This document shows positions 12,352 through 25,500 of a stretch of DNA of 64,000 nucleotides, in pieces (within the stretch, counting starts at the first letter, position 1; each line of letters begins with the position of its first letter). A model generated the notes under the pieces. That model did not search any database, was not told the DNA's origin, and saw only the letters and a list, made by a program, of their open reading frames with translations. The stretch comes from Ophiodon elongatus (taxonomy: Eukaryota; Chordata; Actinopteri; Perciformes; Hexagrammidae): the NCBI GenBank assembly GCA_016806645.1, contig JACSYO010000977.1, forward strand, positions 436,501 through 500,500, given 5' to 3'. A program made the position numbers and the translations under genes.

Positions 12352-12424
<73 letters not shown>
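12352..12424. repeat. (CA)n microsatellite
   Basis: Uninterrupted CA dinucleotides, about 73 bases, about 1 kb past the stop codon of the minus-strand gene. Confidence 0.98.
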
Positions 12425-12426
<2 letters not shown>

Positions 12427-13450
12427 AGCGATTGTATGATTCTGCTGGCGGAGATAACAATAAAGATGAATTAATGTCATCAGTTTACAATTTATCTGAT
12501 GGTTATTATGAAGTGTTACCTAGACTACTTATGGTGTCAATTACCTAATATGTAAACTAGTAATGGCGGAAAAAAAAGCAGCCTCAAAAGAGAATAGCAG
12601 TCGGCTGCCTGTAGATGACATTACATTTGAAAAGCTTATACAGAGTCTTGTTCTCCTGATAGTACCCAATTACTAGCATGCTTTATATCTATCAGATTAG
12701 CAAAAACATTTTTTTACTTAATTTTGACACAAAAGTCAAATTGCACTGTGAGCCGATTAAACAATAAATAGACTGAGAAATAGATCCGGTCCCATTGGGG
12801 CTGAGGTTTTACACAATGGTGGCCTGGATGTGATTAAAACCACTATATGGCAGCTGTGTTGTGGTGAGGAATCCTCAGCCACTACTGGAGATGCAGATGC
12901 TCTGGTAATCCTCAGTGTTGACAATGTTTCATTTCCATTATCTGATTAGACATTATGGTTAGTGTAGGAACACTGTGTTGGCCATAAGGTTGGGAAATAG
13001 TGACGACTGTTATGAGGTAAAGGCACCTGCAGAAGTTGTTTTGTGATATGAACTCCAACGTTAAGTTAAATAGTTTCCTTTGCAGTAAATAGAAATATTC
13101 ACAGTAGATTACAGCAGTCAGCAAAAACTATACTGTAAAATGGAAAAATACAAGTTTCTTTGATTCCCTGACATTTGTACTCAGTATATGATACAAACAA
13201 GAAGTCTAATCTGAAGCATTGGAATACAGCAATAATACAACCATCTTTTATATTGCGCAATTATTCATCACCCCCCTGGGATTCCCACGCCGGTCCCAGA
13301 AGATGTGATGCTGTGTATCTACATACTAAAGCTTCTGGAGTGCTTTTAGAGATAGACGCCCTTCTGGAAAACACAGCCTCTCTTTGTCGGCTCGTGACAA
13401 CAATTGCTACACTCCTCAGAAAACTGTCTCATTGCAGGAGCTTCTCCGGG
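12425..13450 (-). other. Probable 3' UTR / downstream region of the dpp10-like gene
   Basis: Non-coding sequence after the minus-strand TAA. No canonical AATAAA on the minus strand is obvious close to the stop; one occurs at 12159-12164. The true cleavage site cannot be fixed from sequence alone. Confidence 0.35.
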
Positions 13451-13588
13451 TTAGTCAAGCTCTTTAGATTTCTCCGGGACGACAACCTGCTCCTCCTCAA
13501 AGCAGAGCTTGAAGAAGGTGAGCACTGAGTTCAGCATGTAGTGTTGGCTCTTGGTGGAGGCCATATTGTGTCCCTCGTCCGGGAAAAT
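13451..13588 (-). CDS. dpp10: dpp10-like terminal exon W (residues 662-706, stop)
   Basis: Encodes IFPDEGHNMASTKSQHYML then FFKLCFEEEQVVV and a short charged tail ending KELD before TAA (13453-13451). His668 aligns with the catalytic histidine. FF..C is conserved. The exon is exactly 138 nt, the same length and phase as the plus-strand terminal exon at 7072-7209. Confidence 0.96.
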   Translation of the reverse strand: MFPDEGHNMASTKSQHYMLNSVLTFFKLCFEEEQVVVPEKSKELD

Positions 13589-16500
13589 CTAGGCAGCAGG
13601 AAATAGAAAAGAAGGTGTCATCTATTTAAACTTGTATATTTCATTATTTCAATTCTGTTTACACTGCAGTGTCAAAAGCTTTCAATAAAATGTTCATTTT
13701 TGGAATCACTTAGCTAATATGTGTAAAACTGAAATATTTCAGCGTGAGCGAGAAATGCACTTGATGCTGTGTCTCAAAAAGCCGCTCAGCGTGGAGATTG
13801 TCCTACTGTAGTCACTGGTGTCCTGACGGTGAATCAGAATTTGAGGAAAAATGCATTGTAGCTGTATGTGGTCAGCGAGAGCTCTACAATATCTGTACAG
13901 GGACCAGACAAAACTATGTGCATAAATGTATGTGTATGAACCAGAGACTGTAGATAGTAAAAAAATAATGTCGCTGTCGTATTCATGCCTAGATGATGTT
14001 ATTTTGAGTGTTGATGGAACAGCTTTACTGGTAGCATAGCCTAACTGTTGACTTTAACTACTTCATCCAAACTCCATTCAGAAAACAAGCATTTTAAAAG
14101 TTGCTTGCTTGGTGTCGTTCAGACAGAACTGACAAAGCAGGAATTCATACTTTTTGCAAATCCCTTTTATCAGTTTATTGCAATCGTAACACAGCAAACT
14201 TTATTTTGGGTTCACACTGCTGTAGTTAACCAGCCGACGTGTGACTTGCTGGATACAGTAAATACAGCCCGGTGAAATTCACCTAGTGCCTCCGTAAAGC
14301 AGAGGTTCATCGTCTCCAGTTTTTATGCTAAGCTAAGCTAACTGGCTGCTGGATCCAGCTACAAATTTAATGTACAAACATGAGAATGCTGTTGATCTTC
14401 ACATCTAACTTAAGAGGTCAGGATTATTAACTTTCCACACATATTGTCAATTAAGGATCCCAATGTCTCAAATGATATGTACTGATTGAAATCAGGAACT
14501 ATCTGATCCAACAGTAAGATGACAAGATCACAAATCAGACCAGATATTTTCTGGGGTTTTTTCATACGCAAACATGTCTTATGAAACTAAAAGGAACCAG
14601 ATATTATTTTTTTCACAGATTCATTCATGCACTAGTGTCAGGGTCAACATCTTCTTAATCCCAACTTGTCAAATACTGCAGCTTGATGCTCGAGATGACC
14701 TTATGGCCTCAAACTATGATGCTCTAGGTAACCCTCTTGCGTCACTTTTGGACGTGTCAGGGACGGCAAGTCAACTGTTACATGGATAATGTCTTTTCAA
14801 AATAAAGTTAGGTTTAGGAAACAAAGCTACTCAGTAAGGATTAGGAAAAGATTGTGGTTGACGTCACTTTTATTATGTGAGTAACGACTGAGGTGACCAA
14901 ATATGTCAACAATTAATCGTACTTTCACGTGGGGGTGGGTTTACTCTGGAGTTGGTTAAACACCCAGTGTGTCAGACACTAAAGAGTACCTCTGTGTATT
15001 GTATCAGACATCAAGGGGCACTGACCATACTGCTATATTAGGCCAGTTGGGAGTGAGACTGTGTTGTCAGGATATGAGCAAATATGACAAAAGAAATGTT
15101 TTTATTTAAGTTACTAGCTGTGGCTTTAAAACATTAGAGAAAGAGAGTTGCTTGTTTGACACGTGAACACAACATCAAGGACTCCTCATGTTGGTAAAAT
15201 AAAATAAAGTCAGAGAAGAAACGTTATCAGTTACCTGGAGAGTGTAGTTAACATTGGATGCAGACAGCAGTTTGACCAACTCAGCAGAGTGCTGGAAATG
15301 AACATTGGCTGAAAGAAGAGCAGATGACTCAAATGAAAAGAATTCCTCCCAGCCGCAGTACTCAGTCCATTACACTTCCACAGTGTGGCGTTTAATGAAA
15401 ACTCAATCGCAGAGCCAAAACACGTGCTCAGCTAATCGTGTTCTGCAGCAAGTCATTCATCCCGTGTATTGTTAAAGTCTGTAGAGCAGTGACGTTGTTG
15501 AAGCACACGGCTGAGACCAAGAATGAAAATGCCACATTGAACCAACCAATGCACACAAAGAACAGTACTGCACATGAACATGTAAAATCCCTTATTACAC
15601 ATTCTTATCAGTGATACAAATGGAATAACATTCACAACAAAATAGCACATAGTACGTATGGTGTACTTTTAAATTTATTGCAAAAAGTCAAGTCAATTTC
15701 CAATACAGCGGCTGAGGTCAAGAATAAATCTCTTTTAGAAAAATTCTAAAATGGTGCCAGCCTGCCAATGAACCCTATAACTTGTCCACATATGTGTTTT
15801 ATTGTCCGTACCTGTACCTATACTCACCATCTGCTGTGCCGTGGATAATACGAAGGTTCAGAGGACTCGTTGCTGTGATGTTTCTGAGCAGACTGGAAAT
15901 CTGTCGGAGACAGTGGACAGTAAGGTGAGCCTCCACGGACAGAAATAGCAAGAGTTTTAACATCGTCTAAACAACATCTTATTCAAGGTAATCAACAATG
16001 GCCCAGTCTCCACACTCACGGACTCACAGACTTAAAGTAAAGTCCCGTAGAGTCCGTGAGGGTTTAGTTCTGTCCCACTGTCAAATCATCCAGTGTTTGA
16101 GGGCTCTCTCGTAGCCATTTTGAGCCCTTCATGAACCCTTTCTGTAAGTCTGCATTTCTGACGACTTTGCCCAAGGGAATTACCCACAATGCATAGCAAT
16201 GTGACAAAAAACACCGGTGTGCTAGAAAAGTTAAACAACCACCATGGTACCTGTGTGTTCAGCCTGGCATTTTAAGTTTACACTGAAACATTAAGGAAAA
16301 AATATGGAACAAAACCTCTTGAAATCTGAGGAATGCAATCAGAAACTATATTAAACAGATTTATTAATCAAACATTTCATTTTGTCATTGAAAATGTTTT
16401 GACAAAAACAAGTAAAAAGGTTATTGAAAATGACCTCTCATCTCCTGAAAGATGTTCAAATCAGGGAGTAAAAAATACAAAGAAAATACACCCAATGGTC

Positions 16501-19500
16501 CATAATATGTTCTGTTGTTGTCATGGCAACGTGATATGTTGCAGGAAAGTGCTTTCTCATTCATATTTACACCATCTCAAGCCCTCACAGTCTCTCTCAC
16601 TCCACCATTTAACAGGTGACGTCAGTGAGTCCCTGAGGGTTCAGGGTTTGGGGCCTTAGGGGGGGACACTGGGACTGGGCCAATAAGCAACGTTAACATC
16701 AGGAATTTGTGCCCTTGTGTTTAGGGCAATGAACAAAGAATATCAAGGTTATGAAAAGGAGAAAAATCCCATCTTTGAACAGGACCAGTGCCTATGAGTG
16801 AAACTAATGTAGAGTACAGGAACCAAGAACGCAGGGAAATGACAGTTGACAGCTTTTAGAGACGAAACCAATTCAGAAAAGGCATCTCTCAAGCACGTCT
16901 GTTTCTGGTACTTGTACTTGTATTTTGTTAATTACTGGTAATTACAATTACAAACAAAATACTTGAACGCTATGAATTCCCTTTTCCTATTTATTTCATT
17001 ATACCATCCATCAATGTTCTTTAGGATCCAGGAGCATCCGTGATAGCGTAACAATTCTATAGGTTTATGTTATGTCCATTATTTAAAATTTCAACACTGT
17101 TTCTCAGAAATCATCTCTTTCTTCCGGTTTGGGACAGCAGGTAGTTATGAATACTTCAATACCCATGAGCCTCAGTCGCTGTTGCTATGGAGATGAACCT
17201 AGTCAAAGGTGATAATCTGTGCAATCTTGCAAATTCAAAATGAATGGTCATCGTAGTAGACCTGTCTCACAGCAGACATGTTGACCTGTAATAGCAGAAA
17301 AGGCCCAGGTGTAATTAATCACATTCACAGTATCAGGTCCATTAAGCCATGCCAGTGAGCCGGCGTGTGCTCGCCTGGTCCCTGAAGCTGGCATGCAGCC
17401 ATGATTAATGTCATTAGTTACACCTGTGCTTCTCCTGCTATGACGTGGAAATGTGAAAAAAGGTCTGTTGGGGAAGAAGCCAGACATCATATCAGTCTTC
17501 CAAATTCATCTGTTGAGTCCGAAACTGAAAGTGAACTGAGAGTTTGCTCATCTCTTTATTTCAATTAAGAGATGCTATGACTGGCATAGGGTCGGATTGA
17601 TGCAGTTAGCATCGATGTGGCAACGATGTGTAAACATTATAATGTATTCAGAAAACCGTGTCGCAAAAATAAAACAGGCAATCCATGATTTGACCTTCAA
17701 TCTCTCCACAAACAAACACACTCAACGATAAAGACACCATCTTTCTGTGGCTGCAGATTTGAGGTGTTTAGATCTTGTCAATCTGCACATTCCCAATGGC
17801 TACAACCTGTTATGAGCCGATTTTGTTTCACAGATTTTTATGTGCATTTTGAGGTTTTGCATAAGAAAAGCTGTATGGAAATGGAACATTCTGTATCACT
17901 TCCTCAATTGCGAAAAAAAGGTTTCTATGCACATGTGACCACTATGGAACGCCTTTGCGAACATTTAACTCACATGACTGATCATGACGGACTTCTACAG
18001 TCTGCGTCTTCCCGGATATTCACGTAACACGCAATTGTTTGTGTTTTTGTCTTCGGACAACATGAAACATGGCCAATACTAGCTGACAAAAAATAACTAT
18101 TAAAACGTACCAAATTGAAACTAATTCCTGAAGACCTCTCTCCATTTTCTTCTCGTAGACAATCTTGATAGTCAAGCCGACTTGTTTTGTAAACAGTTAA
18201 CAACCTCTTCTTCTACTTTTTTGTTTTTATCGCCATGCGTAGCCTCTGGTGCCAACTTCTGATGGAACTACGCTGTAGCCGAGTTCATTTGCTACAAGCC
18301 AGTTGATGGAAATGCGCCTTATCTGAGTTTCTTGTTTTGTGACATTTTTTTTTACATAGGTATGAGACAAGAAATGTGACCGGCTGAGAGGACAATGATC
18401 ACCACTCTTTTTGGGATTCCTCTTCACCCAGCCTCTGTGCACAATACCGCTAATATGAATGAAAATGACAGGTGTGCTTGGAAAGCTCCCGCTTTGTGCT
18501 GGTTGTGGAAATAAAATCGACTTCTGTGTATCATTTTCATGTTGAATGCCAGAATAAAAGAGTGTAGTTTGTATTCAGGTTGAGTGAGTTCTGAACACTT
18601 TCAAGTCAAACAGAGAGAAGAATGAGCATGCATTCTAGCGGTTTACTTTCTACATGAACAACGACAGGTATCCTACTTGGTATTTGTGTTCCTCTTTCGC
18701 CGGGGAGCCAAAGTATTTCTCAGTGTAGGCCGACCCTTGAAAAGGATGACAAAAGGAAACAGAGATATTGTGAGTACCGACAGCATTGCTGTTTTAATTC
18801 ACTCACTATTCATTCACGACGACACTTCCAATGCCTTTCAGGATTACTTCTTCACTAAACATTGGACAACTAGAACATGCCATTGATGATTAATGTTGCT
18901 CCGCTCGATTTATTAGCCTTCTTGAGTTTGTTTGACATTCTGAATCGGTGGTCCAGTTGTTTAGTGTTGCATTGTAAATCAAATCCCATCACCATGGCTT
19001 AAATCGGATAAAGAATACACGTCAGCGCTGATGACCAACTATGGAATAATTGGTTTGACTGGCTGTTTGAATGTGTTTGTCATGTTTTGGATATAAAGGC
19101 CATAAATTCAGATCATTGTGATATTGTAAGTATGTATTGTATCGCTCTGTGATACCATGGAGTCTCCAGTTTGTTATGGGGGCCACAGCGATGCCACACC
19201 GGAACATCGAGCTGTGGGACAGCAGCAGGAGAATGGAAAGGAATCCTCCATACGCCTGGAACAAACAGAACATGGCAGCTTGAAGAGAATGTTGGGTAAG
19301 AAACAGTACTCATTTTCTGTGGTTATTGCTTGTTACCTTTCCATAAACTCCAACTCTGTTGCCATCGATGTAGGGTAGTCTGACTAGGTGCCTGAAAATG
19401 TAGAGTAAGTTAACTACATAGCAAAAATTAAGTGATCCCTTTCTAATGAGACTACACAGTAGAAGATTATCCTTGGTCTTACAAATTCAGCTGAATGTTT

Positions 19501-22500
19501 AATAATTTAGCTTTAGCAGTCTGAGTTAGCCAGATACAACATGTTCTCAATCCCAACGCGTCAAATACCACAGCTTGTCCTTGTGTCCCACGTAAAAACA
19601 AGTCAACGTGGACTTATTTTACCTTAGTTTGTTACGTAGCTAACGGCAGATACTTTTACTAAACCTAACCCAGTAGTGTAAGTAAACCTCGAAACTAAGT
19701 CAATCTACATCGAAAATTTATTTTGAAAAGAGTCTCTATGCATGTACCCAGCGTAAAATGTATGTTTCCTGTGAAGAAAAAAGTTTATTTTGAAAAGAAC
19801 TAGCGGAAACTGACATGCCATCGCTGACGCATCCAAACTGACTAGAGGGGAACCTCGAGCATCAGAGTTTAAACATTCGGCCGCTGACCAAGCATCAGTA
19901 TTTCATGAGTTGGGAGTGAGAATGTGTTGCCAAAGGAAGTGAGTTATCTTAGTTAGTCTACTTGGTCTGACCATCCCTCTTTGTGTATCCATGGACAGTG
20001 GTTCCCTGTCGGGTTGGGCAGAGAGATACATTGTGGTAGCTGCATGTAGGTCAGAAACCTACACGACTGCCAGGACAAAGTTGGCCACTTGACTTGGCTC
20101 ACTGAGAAGCCTGATAGAAAAGGATAACTCTGCAACCATCAACAGCTTAATCCAAGCTCAGACATGAAGCAATCCAAAAGTTCCGTCCTCACGCTGAGCC
20201 AGCAAACAAGTCACAACATGCAAACAAGACAATTTCAGAGTTAATGGAAGACATATTTCTCCTCTCCGGACAGAAGCTACCTCCAACACGAGGAAATTGA
20301 AATAGACAAGTGCATTCGAACGGGCTGATGGCTTCCGCTCATCCAATCAGCTTCCTTACTTCGCTTCCTTGGATCCTCAGCAATAGACCCATCAAGTGTG
20401 AAGTTGATCGGATAAATGGTTGTTAAGAATATTACTAATAAAAATGTGAAGCATGCCGTTCAGCTGTGTAACATTTAATCGGGCACTTCATAGTGTGTAC
20501 ATAACGCGCTACTAATACATATAGTTTCTGTATTTTTTGGGGTCCTCAGCAATAGACAGGTTAAGTGTAAACTTGATCAGAAGAATGGGTGTCGAGAGAA
20601 TTGAAGGACAGACATGCAGACAGACTCCTTACGTTATAGTTGGATCCCGAGTCAAAACAAACAATTGTGTTCCCACTTATTAAACCTCATTTTATAAGGG
20701 GAGGTCTTCAACTCCCACCTCCGGAAGAACTTCTCACACATCCCAAGGGAGGCTGGGGACATGGAATCCGAGTGGACCATGTTCAAAGCCTCTATTGTGG
20801 ACGCGGCCGCTAGGAGCTGTGGTCGGAAGGTCACCGGTGCCTGTCTGGCGGTAACCTGAGAACCCAGTGGTGGACACAGGGGGTGAGGGAAGCCGTCAAA
20901 CTGAAAAAGGAGGCCTTTCGGGCCTGGTTGGCTCAAGGGTCTCCTGAAGCAGCTGAGAGGTACCGGCAGGCCAAAAGGGCTGCAGCTGCGGTGGTCGCGG
21001 ACGCTAAAACTCGGGCATGGGAGGAGTTCGGGGAGGCCATGGAGAAGGACTTTCGGTTGGCCTCAAGGAAGTTCTGGCAAACCATCCGACGGCTCAGGAA
21101 GGGAAAGCAAGGCTTACCCCAGGCTGTGCTCAGCACGGGGGGGAACTGCTGACCCGGACGGGGGACATCGTCGGGCGGTGGAAAGAGCACTTTGAGGAAC
21201 TCCTAAACCCGGCCAACATGTCCCTAGAGAGGAGGCAGCACCTGAAGACTCAGGGGGGGTTGCATCCATATCCTTGGCAGAGGCTACTAAGGTAGTCAAA
21301 AAGCGCCTTGGTGGCAAGGCGCCGGGGGTGGATGAGATCCGCCCTGAGATGCTGAAGGCGCTGGATGTTGTTGGGCTGTCTTGGCTGACACGCCTTTTCA
21401 ATGTTGCATGGGGGTCGGTAACAGTGCCCATGGACTGGCAGACCGGGGTGGTGGGTCCCATTTTCAAAAAGGGGGACCGGAGAATGTGCTCGAATTATCG
21501 GGGTATCACACTACTCGGGGTTCGGGGGTCTCGGGATCGCCTCTCTGCTGTTCGCAGATGATGTGGTCCTGTTGGCCTCTTCGGACCGTGACCTCCAGCA
21601 TTCACTGGGGCGATTTACAGCCGAGTGTGAAGCGGCGGGGATGAGAGTAAGTACCTCCAAATCTGAGGCCATGGTGCTCTGCTGGAAACCGGTGGATTGC
21701 TCCCTCCGGGTGGGGACGCAGTGCCTACCGCAAGCGAAGGAGTTCAAGTATCTCGGGGTCTTGTTCACGAGTGAGGGTAAGATGGAGTGGGAGATCGACC
21801 GATGGATAGGTGTGGCTGCAGCAGTAAAACAGACGCTGCACCGGACCATCTTGGTGAAGAGGGAGCTGAGCCGGAAGACAAAGCGCTCAATTTACCGGGC
21901 GGTCTACGTTCTGACCCTCACCTATGGTCACGACCCAGAGTTCGTGACCGAAAGAACAAGGTCTCGGATACAAGCGGCCGAAATGAGTTTTCTCCGTAGG
22001 GTGGCCGGGCTCAGCCTTAGAGATAGGGTAAGGAGCTCGGACATCAGGAGGGAACTTGGAGTTGAGGCGCTACTCCTTCGTATCGAAAGGAGTCAGCTGA
22101 GGTGGTTCGGGCATCTAATCAGGATGCCTCCTGGACGCCTCCCGTTAGAGGTTTTCCAGGCACGCCCAACTGGTAGGAGGCCCCGGGGAAGACCCAGGAC
22201 ATGCTGGAGGGATTATATCTCCCAGCTGGCCTGGGAATCCCCCAGAAAGAGCTGGAACGTGTTGCGGGTGAGAGGGGAGCCTGGGTCGGCCTGCTAGGCC
22301 TGCTGCCACCGCAACCCGACTCCGGATAAGCGGATGACAATGGATGGATGGATGGATGGATAGTTTCTATTTTTATTTCATTTTTCTATTTCTATGTTAG
22401 TTTTATATACCTCTTATTCTTTCTTTTCTACTTGCCCCATTTATCTTGCAACAACCAAATTTCCCCTCCTGGCATCAATAAAGGCTTATCTTATTTCATA

Positions 22501-25500
22501 TGAGCACAGCTACTGGGAAATAAATATATTAAAACACACACTATCAACTCATAAAAAAGCAGCTTCCATACAAACATATAAGCGTCAGCCATATTTGGAG
22601 AACCTACTGTATACAGTTTGTTCTCATTTTTTTTTCAGAAAAAAAAAGCTTACTCCAGAGCTGTGATCTGGTCCTGAACGTCCACAGTTCCCAGTCTCTG
22701 GTGGACCTCGTGCAGGATCCTCTGACCCTGGAAGCCGCTGCCCCGGCCATCCAGACGGGCCACGAGGACGCTGTCTGAGCTGACCAGCACAGAGTCCCAG
22801 CTGAGAGAGAAGCGGTCCGTCACAGCCTGACCACCGGGGGCGCTGTCACTGTGAGAGGATGGTATGAGTTTAGTCCATTAAAGAAGCCCAGGAATTCCAT
22901 GAAAATTCATCAACACATCAAAATAAATCCAGAATAAATATACATGGTGGTTAATGTGTAAAACATAATATATGTCAGTAGTTCCCAACCTTTTATGCTT
23001 GTGACCACTTAAATCAAACTTAGTCTATAGCCCCTCCTCATTGGTTGCAACTAAAAATGAGGTATGATGTATATCATCATCACACGACCCTTCAAATTTG
23101 ATCTTTGTTGGAAATTGGAAAACTCTGATTTAAGGCATATATTCTCAGCTTCTTTAGCAAGTATTTGAGTCTCAGCTTCTTCATTTAATACATTAAATAA
23201 TTAAATTATCCTGCATTGTTCTTCCATGTATTATATTTTATGAAACAAAATGACATACAGAATCAGTAACAGCGGGTGCTCCTTTGTTTCATCCAAACCT
23301 ATTGGGACAATCAACTCCAGACGCAGTGCTGCAAAACAAAATGTCAAGATTTTAATATTATGTAATTTGTACTCATATACATACAATATATACAGTATAT
23401 CCTACATAACATAACATTCATTTGAACATTCAGGCTGAAGATTTTTAAGGTAAAGCTGAGTCAGGGTGGGACTTTTGTTATGCACTGCAAGTTGGTGCAA
23501 TTTGTCCAAATTGCACCAACTTCGACAATGCCCTCCCTTGGGTCACCAGCAATACAGCCACCAAGTGTGAAGAAGATCGTACGGTTCTCGAAATATGTGA
23601 AGGACACACAGAGATACAGACGGATGGAGAATCCTCGCTTTATAGTCAGACTAGAAAGTCAAACTCAAAGATGTGTTTGTGTTTCACGCAAGAAACTTTT
23701 ATTCACACTGTGATGTGATGTGAGAGTGGTTGAAACGAAGAGGCAGTCATGGGATCGTTGTCAGAGGTGTTAACTGGTGTGAACCAGCAGGGCAAAGAGG
23801 TCAGGACGGCACTGTTACTGGAGGATAAGTGAGAATATCACTTATCAGACCCGATGAAGGACTGGAAAACTGAAGATGAAACCTATTAAATGAGTGTTTT
23901 GTCTTTGAGGCTAAACTGCCTGAACTTACCCGAATGAATCAAAGGGTTCTACGAAAATCCTCAAACTTCCTAAAAAAAGCTGAAATAAACACAGTGGTTC
24001 ATGTGAAAAATAAGCACTCTGTGCACTCAACGTTTGATGCCAGGGCTCCCATTTGACTGAGTTTCTCCTCAAAAGGCCTTTAATTTGTTTCACACTGTCA
24101 CTAATGGTAAACACAGACGAGAAAAAGGCAGCCATATGGTGAGCTGCAGCCTCTAATTGAAACGATATAGGGCAATTCTGATTACGGGGGTGTTTCATAA
24201 TCAGCTCAAAAAGCTTTGCACCTGTTTGCTGGAGTCGTGTTTATCCTGAATGTGCACGTCTGACATGCAGATGAGAGTGAGCCTGCCTGTCCAGCTGATG
24301 GGTACGATTTGTGCTGAGAACCATCACTACCCTCACCAGCAGTGCATTTAGGTGATATCCGTGAGGAGCTTTCGGTCATTTCAGCATACTATTAAGCTAG
24401 CAAGGTACCATGCTAACATGCTGATGTTTGTTCTGTTTGCCATCTTAGTTCAGCATGTTAGAATGGTACCTTGCTAGCTTAATAACATGCTGGCATTTGC
24501 TAATTCATGCGTTTTGCAGGTTTTTGGTTATAAACCTTAAATTCATTTTTTGGGAGACATGTCTGCACCAGAGGTCATGACATCCATCCCATTAAGATAT
24601 TACAATCTGAAATAAAGTGGTGCACTGACCGATTGTCATTTCTAGTGCAAGTCATTTCAGGACTACTATAGCTCAAATAAGGAAGTTATTCTACAAATCT
24701 AAAAATTTAAACGGAAGCCGGTTGCACGTAATGTGATTTGTAACCCAGTTTCTTGTGTGCATGGAAACACACACTGTGCAGTATGAGAAAGGTTGAACTG
24801 TTGTATTTAAACCTAAACTTGCTTTCTCAACCTCCTGATTATTGCTCATTAACTGAGCAAGGAGAGAATGAGTGGTAGTCATTGGTGGAATAAACAAGAG
24901 AGAGAAAGTTGGATGTTGTAAACACGGCACATAGTTGAAGATGACTGAAATGTCCTACCAAAGTTGTTGATTTGTACGGTTCTTCTTTCCCACTTTGGTA
25001 TCCTCCTGTTCAGCAGCGCATGTCTTAATACTGTGTTCATTTCCACAGTCATGTGCTCTGTGAGGAGACAGGGCAAGAAGAAGAATGACTTTAGTGAGAC
25101 GAAAACTCCTACCAGCAACGACTAGACAAAACCCTCCACAACTCACTCTCTTCAAAGTGTTCGGAGACGATCAGAACGCTGTTCACGTTCTTTATCAAAC
25201 AAACAACTGTCACTTTTAAAGTCACACGAGTTCAGAAACTGGAACAGGGAATTTTGCCGAATCAAGGTCAAACAGCAGCGTAACTTAAAGTGTGATAGGA
25301 TGAGACTGGAATCATCACCGTCCCTCAATCTGTGAGCCGGCAGGAGAGGACGAAGACGATCCATTTATTGATCCCAGTGACTTCATTTACAAAAATGAGT
25401 TTGAGTTAATTCTATTGATTAATGCACTTTTCAGGCACATGTTTAGAAAATCGGCTTCCACCCAAACATAATGAATAAATATACATGATGCAATTGATTG

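Noticed and set aside
12228..12548. ORFs made of Cys-Val or Thr-His repeats
   Set aside because: Translations of the (CA)n array.
16333..16659. 108-codon plus-strand ORF
   Set aside because: Falls inside the candidate MITE at 15999-16682 and has no transposase or other motif.
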